Source of the DNA: Litorimonas sp947503715
Lineage (GTDB): Bacteria > Pseudomonadota > Alphaproteobacteria > Caulobacterales > Maricaulaceae
Assembly: GCF_050271975.1 (NCBI RefSeq)
Contig: NZ_CP189850.1
Coordinates: 1,674,001-1,738,000 of the forward strand
DNA length: 64,000 bases
Reading direction: 5' to 3'
Positions 16,752 through 25,393 of this stretch are shown piece after piece (the first letter of the stretch is position 1; each line of letters opens with the position of its first letter). The notes below the pieces were generated by a model that was not told the DNA's origin, made no database searches, and saw only the letters and a program-made list of their open reading frames with translations. The position numbers and the translations under genes were made by a program.

Positions 16752-17336
16752 CTAACTCTTATCAGGTTTTAGACCCGTATAATGGTTACGTACGAAATTG
16801 CGAATTTGGTCATTATCGACGTCAATATCTCCGGTCAGGTCCATGAAACGGTCGAAAACCAGCGTTTTGGTGACACTATCAACGCCGACGACAAAGACAG
16901 GCACACCCGTCGCATAGGCAATGCGCAAATATCCTTTTTTATAGACGCCCACCTTGGACCGTGTGCCCTCGGGGGTGATACCAATCCACGCTTTCTCGTT
17001 CGCGTCGAACCAATCGCCCATCTGCCCGACGACATCCTTGGCGGCTTTGCGGTCCACGGGAATGCCGCCCATGGCCTTGAACATGCCGCCAAAGGGAAAG
17101 AAAAACGCCTCGGATTTCATCATCCACTTATAATCCAAACCCAGTGCGTATTTCATTCCCATGGCGAGGATGAGATCCCAGTTCGACGTATGCGGCACGC
17201 CGAGCAAGATGGCTTTCGGGACATCAGGTATAGTCCCGCCGACTTTCATCCCGACGGTACGAAGCATAAGGCGTCCAAAAGCCCGGGAGAGGGGGTTGCC
17301 GAAACTTGGCGCTGAATGAGGCAGATTTATGGTCAT
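16752..17336 (-). CDS. Lysophospholipid acyltransferase-like protein (paralogue 3 of 3)
   Basis: A 194-residue paralogue with GVPHTSNWDL (HX4D) and GITPEGTRSKVGVYKKGY (EGTR). It begins the run of three on the minus strand. The start is uncertain: the ATG at 17336 (MTINLPH) gives a length like its siblings, whereas the ATG at 17360 adds eight residues; neither has a strong ribosome site. It diverges from gatC across roughly 100 bases. Triplication suggests diversified acyl or acceptor specificity, possibly for glycolipids; this is inference. Confidence 0.82.
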   Translation of the reverse strand: MTINLPHSAPSFGNPLSRAFGRLMLRTVGMKVGGTIPDVPKAILLGVPHTSNWDLILAMGMKYALGLDYKWMMKSEAFFFPFGGMFKAMGGIPVDRKAAKDVVGQMGDWFDANEKAWIGITPEGTRSKVGVYKKGYLRIAYATGVPVFVVGVDSVTKTLVFDRFMDLTGDIDVDNDQIRNFVRNHYTGLKPDKS

Positions 17337-17452
17337 AGACCCGCGCCCTAGAGTGGGCATGACTGCGATACAAGTGATAGCAGGTTCACAATCGCTTGCG
17401 AGCGCGTTTTGCCCCTGCTAACCGCGCGCAATAAGATTGAAGGACCAGAGTC

Positions 17453-17755
17453 ATGGCTCAACCCCAAAACGGCGTTTCCGCAGAGGACGTCAAGAAAATC
17501 GCGAGGCTGTCACGCCTCCATGTTGAAGAGGATCGCTTGGCCCCGATTGCCGAAGACCTGAACGGCATTCTGGCGTGGATCGAACAACTCGGCGAAGTGG
17601 ATGTTGAGGGCGTAGAGCCCATGACGTCCGCCGTCGATATGGCCGCACCTATGCGGACGGATAAAGTCACGGATGGCGGCAAACGTGACGAAATTCTGAA
17701 GAACGCGCCAAAGGCCGATGACGGCTTTTTCGTCGTGCCACGGTCGGTGGAGTAG
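17453..17755 (+). CDS. gatC: Asp-tRNA(Asn)/Glu-tRNA(Gln) amidotransferase subunit C
   Basis: A 100-residue GatC subunit that wraps around GatA and stabilises the GatCAB complex. VSAEDVKKIARLSRLHV at the N-terminus and the VEGVEPMTSAVDM segment are characteristic. GatCAB converts misacylated Glu-tRNA(Gln) (and Asp-tRNA(Asn)) to the correct aminoacyl-tRNAs. The stop is followed after 3 bases by the gatA start, so the two are co-translated. An AAGGACC ribosome site precedes the ATG. Confidence 0.95.
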   Translation: MAQPQNGVSAEDVKKIARLSRLHVEEDRLAPIAEDLNGILAWIEQLGEVDVEGVEPMTSAVDMAAPMRTDKVTDGGKRDEILKNAPKADDGFFVVPRSVE

Positions 17756-17758
17756 AGC

Positions 17759-19225
17759 ATGTCTGACCTAACAAAAATGACATTGTCCGGTGCGTTGGAC
17801 GGGATGGCCAAGGGCGATTTCTCTTCCGAGGAACTGACCAAAGCCCATATCGACGCCTGTATGGACGGCGCGGATTTGAATGCCTTTATCACGACGACAT
17901 TTGAGCAGGCGATAGAAGGGGCGAAAGCGTCTGACGCGCGTCGGGCGTCCGGTACTGTTGGAAAGCTGGAGGGGGCGCCGCTCGCGATCAAAGATTTGTT
18001 CTGTACCGAAGGTGTGAAGACGACGGCCGGGTCAAAAATCCTCGGCGATTTTACCCCGACTTATGAATCCACTGTCACGGCGAATATGAAGGCCGATGGC
18101 ATGGTGATGCTCGGCAAGCTGAACCTCGATGAGTTTGCGATGGGGAGTTCGAATGAGACCTCCGCCTTTGGCCCTGTCATCAACCCCTGGCGGAATGATG
18201 TGGACCTCGTGCCGGGGGGCTCCTCTGGTGGGTCGGCTTCTGCTGTCGCCGCGGATCTCTGCCTCGGTGCAACGGCGACCGATACGGGCGGGTCCATCCG
18301 TCAGCCCGCGTCACTAACGGGCACAGTCGGGATTAAGCCGACCTATGGCCGCTGCTCCCGCTGGGGCACGGTCGCGTTCGCGAGTTCGCTGGATCAGGCC
18401 GGACCGATCGCCAAGACGGTCAAAGACAGCGCGATCTTGTTGGAGAGCATGGCTGGCTATGATCCGAAAGATTCGACCTCGATCAATGCGGATGTCCCTG
18501 ACTGGGTCGGAGCGTGTGGGCAGTCCGTGAAAGGTCTGCGCATCGGCATCCCGAAGGAGTATCAGATTGACGGTATGCCCGCTGACATACAAGCGCTTTG
18601 GGACCAAGGCATTGAATGGATGAAAGCGGCAGGTGCGGAAATCGTCCCGATCAGCTTGCCACACACAAAATACGCTCTACCCGCCTATTACGTTGTCGCG
18701 CCGGCGGAAGCCTCGTCGAATCTCGCGCGCTATGACGGTATGCGTTACGGCCTTCGCGTGGACGGAAAAGACCTCGCCGACACATATGAGCGCACGCGGA
18801 CGGAAGGCTTCGGAGACGAAGTCCGCCGCCGGATCATGATCGGGACCTACGTCCTCTCCGCTGGCTATTACGACGCCTATTACCTTCGTGCGCAAAAAGT
18901 CCGCACACGGATTGTTCACGATTTTGAAAATGCTTGGGAGACCTGCGACGCGATCCTAACGCCAACCGCGCCGAGTGCCGCTTTCGCAGTTGGGCGGAAA
19001 CTGGACGATCCGGTGCAAATGTATCTGAACGATATTTTCACGGTGACGACGAACTTGGCCGGACTGCCGGGGATTTCGGTCCCTGCGGGATTGGATAAGA
19101 GCGGATTGCCGCTGGGTTTGCAGATTATCGGACGCGCGATGGATGAGGCAACCGTGTTTAAAGCGGCGAGTGCACTGGAAGATGCGGCCGGGTTCACGGC
19201 GAAACCTGAGGCGTGGTGGAAATAG
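17759..19225 (+). CDS. gatA: Asp-tRNA(Asn)/Glu-tRNA(Gln) amidotransferase subunit A
   Basis: A 488-residue amidase-signature protein that releases ammonia from glutamine. The Ser-cisSer-Lys triad is visible: Lys in LAIKDLF, the cis-Ser in PGGSSGGSASAVAA and the nucleophilic Ser in TDTGGSIRQPA. The length is standard. It follows gatC by 3 bases. The expected partner gatB lies 482 bases downstream rather than adjacent, because a palindrome and a GIY-YIG gene lie between. Confidence 0.97.
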   Translation: MSDLTKMTLSGALDGMAKGDFSSEELTKAHIDACMDGADLNAFITTTFEQAIEGAKASDARRASGTVGKLEGAPLAIKDLFCTEGVKTTAGSKILGDFTPTYESTVTANMKADGMVMLGKLNLDEFAMGSSNETSAFGPVINPWRNDVDLVPGGSSGGSASAVAADLCLGATATDTGGSIRQPASLTGTVGIKPTYGRCSRWGTVAFASSLDQAGPIAKTVKDSAILLESMAGYDPKDSTSINADVPDWVGACGQSVKGLRIGIPKEYQIDGMPADIQALWDQGIEWMKAAGAEIVPISLPHTKYALPAYYVVAPAEASSNLARYDGMRYGLRVDGKDLADTYERTRTEGFGDEVRRRIMIGTYVLSAGYYDAYYLRAQKVRTRIVHDFENAWETCDAILTPTAPSAAFAVGRKLDDPVQMYLNDIFTVTTNLAGLPGISVPAGLDKSGLPLGLQIIGRAMDEATVFKAASALEDAAGFTAKPEAWWK

Positions 19226-19242
19226 AAACATAGGAGATTGAC

Positions 19243-19324
19243 GCTCTGGACCCCAGCTTCCGCTGGGGTGGACGGAGTGTCTATTTATTTCCGGTAAACC
19301 CCAGCGAAAGCTGGGGTCCAGAGC
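19243..19324. repeat. Long inverted repeat between gatA and GIY-YIG gene (type D)
   Basis: Arms of 27 bases at 19243-19269 and 19298-19324 are inverted repeats with a single mismatch; each contains CTGGACCCCAGC or its complement. The loop is 28 bases. Each arm itself contains a smaller palindrome (CCCCAGC ... GCTGGGG). It starts 17 bases after the gatA stop and ends 11 bases before the GIY-YIG start. It could end gatCA transcription or form an attenuator, and its sequence is unrelated to types A and B. Confidence 0.85.
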
Positions 19325-19335
19325 AGGAAGATGTG

Positions 19336-19695
19336 ATGTTCGACAAGGTTTTCTATGTCTATATCGTCACAAATAAACGCAACGGGACGCTTTATATCGG
19401 TTCCACGGATGACCTCGGTCAACGGATGGAGCAACATATCGCTGAAGTTTTTGAAGGCTTCTCGAAGAAATATAAACTCAAGTCTCTCGTCTGGTTCGAG
19501 GAATTTGAAACGCGAGAAGAGGCTTTATTACGCGAAAAGCGGATGAAGGCCTGGGACCGAGATTGGAAACTGGAACTGGTGGAGAAATTCAACCCGTTCT
19601 GGATTGATATAAACAAATCTCCCGTCTGGCCTTTGCCTGACGAAGATTTGTTTCCAGAGCTGTATGAGACGGTCATGTCTCATCGGCTTAGGTGA
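19336..19695 (+). CDS. GIY-YIG nuclease superfamily protein
   Basis: A 119-residue single-domain GIY-YIG protein. The signature is spread over VYIVTNKRNGTLYIGSTDDL, with the Arg in LGQR and the catalytic Glu in LLREKRMKAW. Small stand-alone members (UPF0213/YhbQ-like) are widespread, and their cellular role is unclear. The ATG at 19336 follows AGGAAG; a GTG one codon upstream is possible. It ends 12 bases before gatB and so probably shares that transcript. Its place inside gatCAB next to a long inverted repeat suggests insertion as a unit (inference). Confidence 0.87.
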   Translation: MFDKVFYVYIVTNKRNGTLYIGSTDDLGQRMEQHIAEVFEGFSKKYKLKSLVWFEEFETREEALLREKRMKAWDRDWKLELVEKFNPFWIDINKSPVWPLPDEDLFPELYETVMSHRLR

Positions 19696-19707
19696 AGGAG
19701 TAAAAGA

Positions 19708-21201
19708 ATGTTCATAGCCCCCCGCATTGCGGATAAAAAAGATTGGATCACTACGGATACGGGTGATTGGGAGATCATCATTGGTCTTGAGGTCCATGCG
19801 CAGGTTGCGAGTGAGTCCAAGCTCTTCTCCGGCTCGGCGACGGATTATGGGTCTGCGCCAAATACGCAGGTCAGCCTCGTCGATGCGGGTATGCCGGGTA
19901 TGCTCCCTGTCGTGAATGAGTTCTGCATTGAGCAGGCTGTGAAAACGGGTTTTGGCCTCAATGCCAAGATTAACCTGTTCTCCCGCTTTGACCGTAAGAA
20001 TTATTTTTATGTTGATCTGCCGCAGGGTTATCAGATTTCGCAATTTGAATTCCCCGTTGTCGGTGAAGGCGAGATTGAAATCCTGCCCATCGACGCGGAT
20101 GGCAATGTCGGTGAGCCCGTCAATGTCGGGATTGAACGGCTACATCTGGAACAGGATGCGGGCAAATCCGTCCATGATCTCTCGCCGGATGAGACTTATG
20201 TCGACCTCAACCGCTGCGGCGTGGCGTTGATGGAAATCGTGTCCAAGCCGGATATGCGATCCCCCGAAGAGGCGTCCGCCTATGTCGAGAAGCTTCGCGG
20301 GATTGTCCGCGCGCTCGGCACGTGTGACGGTGATATGGAGAAGGGCAATCTTCGCGCTGATGTGAATGTGTCGGTGCGCCGTCCGGGTGGTGAGCTCGGC
20401 ACGCGGTGCGAGATCAAGAACGTCAACTCCATGCGCTTCATCCGTCAGGCCATCAATTATGAAGCCCGCCGTCATATTGACATTCTGGAAGCCGGCGGTG
20501 AAATCGATCAGGAAACGCGTTTGTTTGACTCGGTCAAAGGTGAAACGCGGACCATGCGCTCTAAAGAAGACGCGCATGATTACCGCTATTTCCCCGACCC
20601 TGACCTGTTACCGATCAAGTTGGAGCAGTCTTTCGTTGACCGCATCAAATCCGAACTCCCCGAAATGCCGGATGTCCGTAAGGCTCGCTTCATGGCGGAT
20701 TACGGTCTGCCGGAATATGATGCGCGGATCTTGACGTCGGATAAGGTGAAGGCCGATTTCTACGAGACCGTTGCCAAAGGTCGTGACCCAAAAATCGCGT
20801 CCAACTGGACAATGGTTGAACTCTTCGGCGCTCTGAATAAAGCGGGCGTGGAGTTGGAGGACAGCCCTGTCTCTGCGGATGCGCTGGGTGGCCTGATCGA
20901 CCGCATTCTGGACGACACGATCTCCGGTAAAATCGCCAAAGGCGTGTTCGAGAAAATGTTCGCAGGCGAGGGCACGGCAGATGGAATCATCGAACGGGAC
21001 GGCCTGAAACAAGTCACGGATATGGGCGCGATTGAAGCCATGGTGGACAAGGCTATCGCGGATAATGCGGCCCAAGCCGAGAAAGCCAAAGAGAATCCGA
21101 AACTTCTCGGCTTCTTCGTGGGGCAAGTGATGAAGGCCTCGCAAGGCAAAGCGAACCCGCAGGCCGTGAATGAAATTCTACGGAAGAAACTGGGGCTTTA
21201 G
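19708..21201 (+). CDS. gatB: Asp-tRNA(Asn)/Glu-tRNA(Gln) amidotransferase subunit B
   Basis: A 497-residue GatB that binds tRNA and the activated Glu/Asp. The EVHAQVASESKLFSGS start, KNYFYVDLPQGYQISQ and the C-terminal YqeY-like helical domain ending VNEILRKKL are typical, and the length is normal. The start at 19708 follows a good GAAGGAG site. It lies downstream of a GIY-YIG gene instead of directly behind gatA. Confidence 0.97.
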   Translation: MFIAPRIADKKDWITTDTGDWEIIIGLEVHAQVASESKLFSGSATDYGSAPNTQVSLVDAGMPGMLPVVNEFCIEQAVKTGFGLNAKINLFSRFDRKNYFYVDLPQGYQISQFEFPVVGEGEIEILPIDADGNVGEPVNVGIERLHLEQDAGKSVHDLSPDETYVDLNRCGVALMEIVSKPDMRSPEEASAYVEKLRGIVRALGTCDGDMEKGNLRADVNVSVRRPGGELGTRCEIKNVNSMRFIRQAINYEARRHIDILEAGGEIDQETRLFDSVKGETRTMRSKEDAHDYRYFPDPDLLPIKLEQSFVDRIKSELPEMPDVRKARFMADYGLPEYDARILTSDKVKADFYETVAKGRDPKIASNWTMVELFGALNKAGVELEDSPVSADALGGLIDRILDDTISGKIAKGVFEKMFAGEGTADGIIERDGLKQVTDMGAIEAMVDKAIADNAAQAEKAKENPKLLGFFVGQVMKASQGKANPQAVNEILRKKLGL

Positions 21202-21255
21202 AGCTACATTGGGTTTCGGATTAACTTTTTCATTTTATTCTGCTATTCATAAGTC

Positions 21256-22260
21256 ATGAAATTCGTCCTTACTGCACTCGGTGCTGTCTCATTTGCGCTT
21301 CTCACGCCGCAAATGGCGGAAGCCTGCAGGGTTTCAAAGCAACTGACCCAGTTAGATATTGCATTCTCAGATGTGATATTTGAAGGTAAACTTACTGACG
21401 TAAATCAGGTTTCCGCAGAAAACGCTGCGCACGGGCGGGACTATTTTCAATTTACGTTTGATGTAATTGATGTTGTCAGAGGCAAATTAGACCAAGATAA
21501 AATTGTTGTCGGCTGGATGCTTGGGGGTCATCGTCATTCAACTGAATTGAGTCTCGAATATTTGAAAAAATACATTGGCGAGACAACCCGGGTGGCTATC
21601 TCTACACCGGAACTGGCAGGCAATTTTTGTGGAATAGACCCTAGAAACTATAACTTTTATGATGAAAACGAAGGTCAGCGTGTCAACGTTGAGCGAATGG
21701 AACTCGTTTGCGATTATACAGTGGACTCTCTTGAGCCCGCATTTAAAAATAAAATCCCTTTCGTCCTATCAAATGACTATATTTGCGGGAATTCATACCT
21801 TTTCCCCGTGCAGATGTACGAGAATATGCGGAATTATGAAGAAAATAATGAGGCTTACAAGGAGGCGCTAGAAAAAGCTCGAAAAGAAATGCGAACGACT
21901 AAAGAAGGGCGTGAGGCCTATATCACGCTAAGACAGCAACATATGGAAATGGTGCCTGAAGGTCCATTGATGTGGAAGGTTCCCTACACGAACGCCACTA
22001 ATTCAGCCGTCGATCTTTTACGTCATCACAAAATCCTTTTTACGGCTGCGCTAAAAGACGATCTAGCTTTGCAAAACTCAGCTGTGGATTTGGGCATTTC
22101 TATTACTCGCTATCAAAACGGACCTCGCACAGCATCATTCGATAGAGATGAGATATCGCTCAAGAAGTTTCGAGAAGATTTGAGGCGTGAGATGATGAGA
22201 TTGTTGGATTATATGGAAAAAGACTCAAATTTTCGAAATAGACTTTTGATGGAAGATTGA
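21256..22260 (+). CDS. Secreted protein of unknown function
   Basis: A 334-residue protein with a clear signal peptide (FVLTALGAVSFALLTPQ, cleavage around AEA before Cys24). The mature start, ACRVSKQLTQLDIAFSDVIFEGKL, loosely recalls bacterial netrin/TIMP-like proteins in which a Cys-led strand opens the fold; the match is weak. The middle has several cysteines (GNFCGID, LVCDYT, DYICGNS), and the C-terminal half is charged and helical. The gene is visibly more AT-rich than its neighbours, which may mean later acquisition. No recognised catalytic motif. Confidence 0.7.
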   Translation: MKFVLTALGAVSFALLTPQMAEACRVSKQLTQLDIAFSDVIFEGKLTDVNQVSAENAAHGRDYFQFTFDVIDVVRGKLDQDKIVVGWMLGGHRHSTELSLEYLKKYIGETTRVAISTPELAGNFCGIDPRNYNFYDENEGQRVNVERMELVCDYTVDSLEPAFKNKIPFVLSNDYICGNSYLFPVQMYENMRNYEENNEAYKEALEKARKEMRTTKEGREAYITLRQQHMEMVPEGPLMWKVPYTNATNSAVDLLRHHKILFTAALKDDLALQNSAVDLGISITRYQNGPRTASFDRDEISLKKFREDLRREMMRLLDYMEKDSNFRNRLLMED

Positions 22261-22312
22261 GAGTGGCAGAGGTAATAGAATTAGATTCTACAAGACAAAT
22301 TGGGCCTTTCAA

Positions 22313-22501
22313 ATGAATCGCCAACTCCGGCTCTACATTGTTTATGGGTCGCCACTGGCATTGTTTTTCATTGTGCTGGTTGCGATGAATATGGGTGTGG
22401 GCTTTAACCTTGTTCTATCCTTCGTAATCGCGGCAGTCATGGCATTGATCGAATTCTTCATTTTGAAATTCGTCTTCACCCGCGTTTTTCCGCCGCATTA
22501 A
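22313..22501 (+). CDS. Small hydrophobic membrane protein
   Basis: A 62-residue protein with two transmembrane helices (about residues 8-27, YIVYGSPLALFFIVLV, and 31-55, FNLVLSFVIAAVMALIEFFI). No family recognised. Its TAA is followed directly by the ATG of the methyltransferase gene, so the two are probably co-translated. Supported by the compact hydrophobic topology and the tight junction; function unknown. Confidence 0.55.
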   Translation: MNRQLRLYIVYGSPLALFFIVLVAMNMGVGFNLVLSFVIAAVMALIEFFILKFVFTRVFPPH

Positions 22502-23305
22502 ATGTTCTCCTCCGCCACCAGACGCCGCTTGAAATATACGTTGGCAGCGGATGTCATTGACTTGGTTGTCAAGCTCACGCCGTTTCTGGACGGGGATGAC
22601 GGGCCACCCGAGGCGATCAATTTTGCGGGGCATAAGAGTTTTAACGAGGTTGGCGATCTGACGGTAAAGCTGATGCAGGACCATGCGGGCCTGCGCGAAG
22701 GCGACCGCGTGCTGGATATTGGCTGCGCGATTGCGCGGAACGCGCTGGCGCTGCAAAGGGCCTTTGGGTCAGATGTGTCCTATGACGGGTTTGATATCGT
22801 GCCTTACGGGATTTCTTGGTCGAAAAAGCGGTTTCGCGATCTGCCGGGGCGGTATGATTTCCACCATGCTGACGTTTGGAACAGTTTTTATAATCCGAGA
22901 GGAAAAGCCCGCGCCGAAGACTTTGACTTTCCCTTCGCGGATGACCTCTTCGATATCTCCGTCTCAACCTCGGTCTATACCCACATGCGGAAGAAGGCGG
23001 TTGCGCAATATCTGGCCGAGACCGCGCGTGTGACACGCTCGGGCGGGCGGGCCTATTTCACCGTGTTTGGTCGGGATGGTGTGGGAGAGGGGTCGACCTA
23101 TTCTTTCCAACACGCGGGTGACGGTGATTGGGTCGAGGACCCATCTGAGCCCGAAATGGCCGTGGCGCATGATCTGGATTGGCTGCGCGCGCATCTGGAA
23201 GATCTCGGTGCGACGCAGATTGATATTCATCCCGGATATTGGCGTGGCAGTGATGGGATCGATTTTCAGGATATCGTCGTCGCGACATTTGGCGAGGCGG
23301 AATAG
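22502..23305 (+). CDS. Class I SAM-dependent methyltransferase
   Basis: A 267-residue methyltransferase with a Rossmann-like SAM site: motif I is VLDIGCAIARNALAL, followed by YDGFDIVPYGISW for the acidic loop, and FDISVSTSVYTHM for motif IV. No signal peptide. The layout resembles small-molecule or glycan methyltransferases, but the acceptor is unknown. It starts immediately after the small membrane protein. Confidence 0.83.
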   Translation: MFSSATRRRLKYTLAADVIDLVVKLTPFLDGDDGPPEAINFAGHKSFNEVGDLTVKLMQDHAGLREGDRVLDIGCAIARNALALQRAFGSDVSYDGFDIVPYGISWSKKRFRDLPGRYDFHHADVWNSFYNPRGKARAEDFDFPFADDLFDISVSTSVYTHMRKKAVAQYLAETARVTRSGGRAYFTVFGRDGVGEGSTYSFQHAGDGDWVEDPSEPEMAVAHDLDWLRAHLEDLGATQIDIHPGYWRGSDGIDFQDIVVATFGEAE

Positions 23306-23420
23306 CGCCGGCCGCTATTCATATTCGCCCACGTATCGCTCAACCCTGTACCTAGTCCTGACCGTTCAGATATGCTCGATAGGGTCTAATGGAATTTTAT
23401 AGAGATCTGGGAAACGCGAC

Positions 23421-24110
23421 ATGGGCTTGAATACATCAAAATCGGAAACTGTCTCGGACGCGTTAAAAACGCGGATCACCGTTCGGCAGTTCGTGGACAA
23501 ACCGGTGGCAGGGGACCTGTTGAAAGACATCTTGACCAAAGCCCAACGCAGCCCGTCCGGCGGCAATTTGCAGCCTTGGAATGTCCACGTGATGACGGGC
23601 GATGTGCTGACCAATTTCAAAAAAGACGCCGTCGAGATCACGCTGGCGGGCAAGACCGAAGAACCGACACACCCCGCCTATCCCCAACCGCTTTGGGAGC
23701 CCATGCGGTCTTGGCGCTATAAACTGGGTGAAGATATGTACGCGCTGCTCGGCATTCCGCGCGAGAATAAGATGGGGCGTCTCGTCTGGTTCGCGCAGAA
23801 TGCGAAGTTCTTCGAAGCCCCCGTCGGGATCATCGTCACGGGCGATAAACGCCTTGGGGCGCCGCAGCACATGGATATCGGGATTTACATTCAGTCGCTG
23901 ATGCTCCTCGCCCGCGAGGCGGGGCTGCACACCGCCCCGCAGGGCTGGTGGCGCAATTGGACGTCTGTGTGTCACAAATATCTCGACATTCCGGAGGAGC
24001 AGGAAGTCATGGTCGGGATGGCAATGGGTTATGGTGACCCCGAGGCCAACGTCAATAATCTCTATGCGGATCGTGCGGATATGGAGGAGCTGGTCAAGTT
24101 TTATGACTGA
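23421..24110 (+). CDS. Nitroreductase family protein
   Basis: A 229-residue FMN-dependent oxidoreductase. ITVRQFVDKPV and AQRSPSGGNLQPWNVHV are the FMN-binding start of the nitroreductase fold, and the C-terminal VGMAMGYGDPEANVN motif closes it. It probably works as a homodimer reducing quinones, nitro compounds or another electron acceptor; the substrate is not predictable. Monocistronic, followed by a clear terminator. Confidence 0.92.
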   Translation: MGLNTSKSETVSDALKTRITVRQFVDKPVAGDLLKDILTKAQRSPSGGNLQPWNVHVMTGDVLTNFKKDAVEITLAGKTEEPTHPAYPQPLWEPMRSWRYKLGEDMYALLGIPRENKMGRLVWFAQNAKFFEAPVGIIVTGDKRLGAPQHMDIGIYIQSLMLLAREAGLHTAPQGWWRNWTSVCHKYLDIPEEQEVMVGMAMGYGDPEANVNNLYADRADMEELVKFYD

Positions 24111-24141
24111 TTTCGCGAATTTTTTTGAAAAATAATTTCGG

Positions 24142-24180
24142 GCCCCGATATGTTACTTCCATATGAATCGGGGCTTTCTT
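24142..24180 (+). terminator. Rho-independent terminator of the nitroreductase gene
   Basis: GCCCCGAT (24142-24149) pairs with ATCGGGGC (24167-24174), with a small inner ATG/CAT extension, and TTTCTT follows. It lies 32 bases after the nitroreductase stop. Confidence 0.8.
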
Positions 24181-24427
24181 AATTTCGCTAGACTTGAAGT
24201 ATCTGTATTTTAATAAAATAATATCTAAGTTTATCTTGAAAAGTAATGAGTATTGACCGTTTTTAACTTGCGTAAAGCAAGTTTAACCATGTTTTCGTTT
24301 AACCTTATATTTATCTTGCCCTGTCCAATCTTCAATCACGCCAAAGAGAGACGGGCCCACCCGTTCAAACCAGGCGCCCCGGGATAGGCCCGGAAGGATT
24401 GGTGACTAAAAATGGGAGGAGAAGGCC
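24181..24427 (+). promoter_or_regulatory. AT-rich promoter region and structured leader
   Basis: About 250 bases without a gene. The first 150 are strongly AT-rich and likely hold the promoter of the Sel1-like gene. The last 80 are GC-rich with possible hairpins (ACGGG/CCCGT around 24352-24366 and CCGGG/CCCGG around 24379-24394), followed by a strong GGGAGGAGAAGG ribosome site directly before the ATG. A structured 5' leader with possible regulatory function is inferred; no known riboswitch motif was recognised. Confidence 0.4.
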
Positions 24428-24718
24428 ATGGCCTTTACAAATTTAGAAGTTCGCGAAGCGGAAGCTGCAGCTACAGAAATCGCCGGTGCAGAGGATATGT
24501 TCCGCCTCGGTTTGATTTATTCAACAGATGTCGAGGATCGCGGTCCAGATTTCATTGAGGCGCATAAATGGTTCAGTCTTGCCGCCATGATGGGCAGCAT
24601 TCCGGCCAAAGCGTATCGCGAAGAGCTGAAATACGAGATGAGCGCAACAGACCTGACAATGGCCCAACGCGCCGCACGCGGATGGTTGAGCGAAAATCGC
24701 GAGCTTATCGCAGCTTAA
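24428..24718 (+). CDS. Small Sel1-repeat-like protein
   Basis: A 96-residue protein with one Sel1-like repeat (AEDMFRLGLIYSTD ... DFIEAHKWFSLAAMMGS) and the tail MSATDLTMAQRAARGWL. The tail matches in pattern the C-terminal module of the longer Sel1 proteins at 49.6-51.6 kb (Met-x-x-x-Gln/Leu ... AQ ... Arg ... Trp). No signal peptide, so cytoplasmic, in contrast to those exported relatives. The very strong ribosome site predicts high expression. Role unknown; Sel1 repeats usually mediate protein contacts. Confidence 0.75.
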   Translation: MAFTNLEVREAEAAATEIAGAEDMFRLGLIYSTDVEDRGPDFIEAHKWFSLAAMMGSIPAKAYREELKYEMSATDLTMAQRAARGWLSENRELIAA

Positions 24719-25347
24719 TTCGCGAATAAGGCGACCAAGTCCAGACTGATTAAACCATTGATGATTGCATCAATGGCGACAGTCGCGAGGACCAGGCCCA
24801 TAATACGACTGATGACACTGGCCCCCGTATCGCCAATGACTTTTTGGATGCGGGTCGCGAGCAGTAAGAGTAAAAATGTCAGCGCAAGTATGCTGACGAG
24901 GATAAGAGCTGTAACGGTCTGTTCCGAAACTGACGTGCGATGATTATCCGTCAGGATGACGACGGCCAAAATGGCACCGGGCGATGCGATGGACGGCATG
25001 GCCAGCGGGAAAACAGCGCCTGACAGGTCATCCCGTTCAGCCATCTCTATCTCCGTCGCAGGCTTTGATTGGCCGAAAATCATGTCGAGAGCGAAGAGAA
25101 ACAGAACAATTCCGCCTGCGACTTGGAATGACCCGAGGCGTAGCCCCAATGTCTCCAAGATAATTTGGCCGATGACAAGGAATGCGAGCAGGACACAGGC
25201 TGCGATAAGAACGGCGCGCAGCGCAAATTTGACCCGCAATTCGGGCTTAACGCCTTTGGCGGCATAAAGATAAACCGGAATCGTTCCGATAGGATCGATG
25301 ACCACGAAAAGCGTAATAAATTCGCGGTATAGGTCCTGCCAGATCAT
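24715..25347 (-). CDS. MarC-family integral membrane protein
   Basis: A 210-residue protein with six hydrophobic segments. FVVIDPIGTIPVYL near residue 15 and FPLAMPSIASPGAI in the middle are the two MarC-family signatures. MarC/YchE proteins are inner-membrane proteins of unresolved function, once linked to multiple antibiotic resistance. Stops of this gene and the Sel1-like gene overlap by 4 bases. Confidence 0.92.
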   Translation of the reverse strand: MIWQDLYREFITLFVVIDPIGTIPVYLYAAKGVKPELRVKFALRAVLIAACVLLAFLVIGQIILETLGLRLGSFQVAGGIVLFLFALDMIFGQSKPATEIEMAERDDLSGAVFPLAMPSIASPGAILAVVILTDNHRTSVSEQTVTALILVSILALTFLLLLLATRIQKVIGDTGASVISRIMGLVLATVAIDAIINGLISLDLVALFAN

Positions 25348-25393
25348 GACATTCAGGTGCTGTTTTATATACCTTAAGTCAATTTATATCAGC

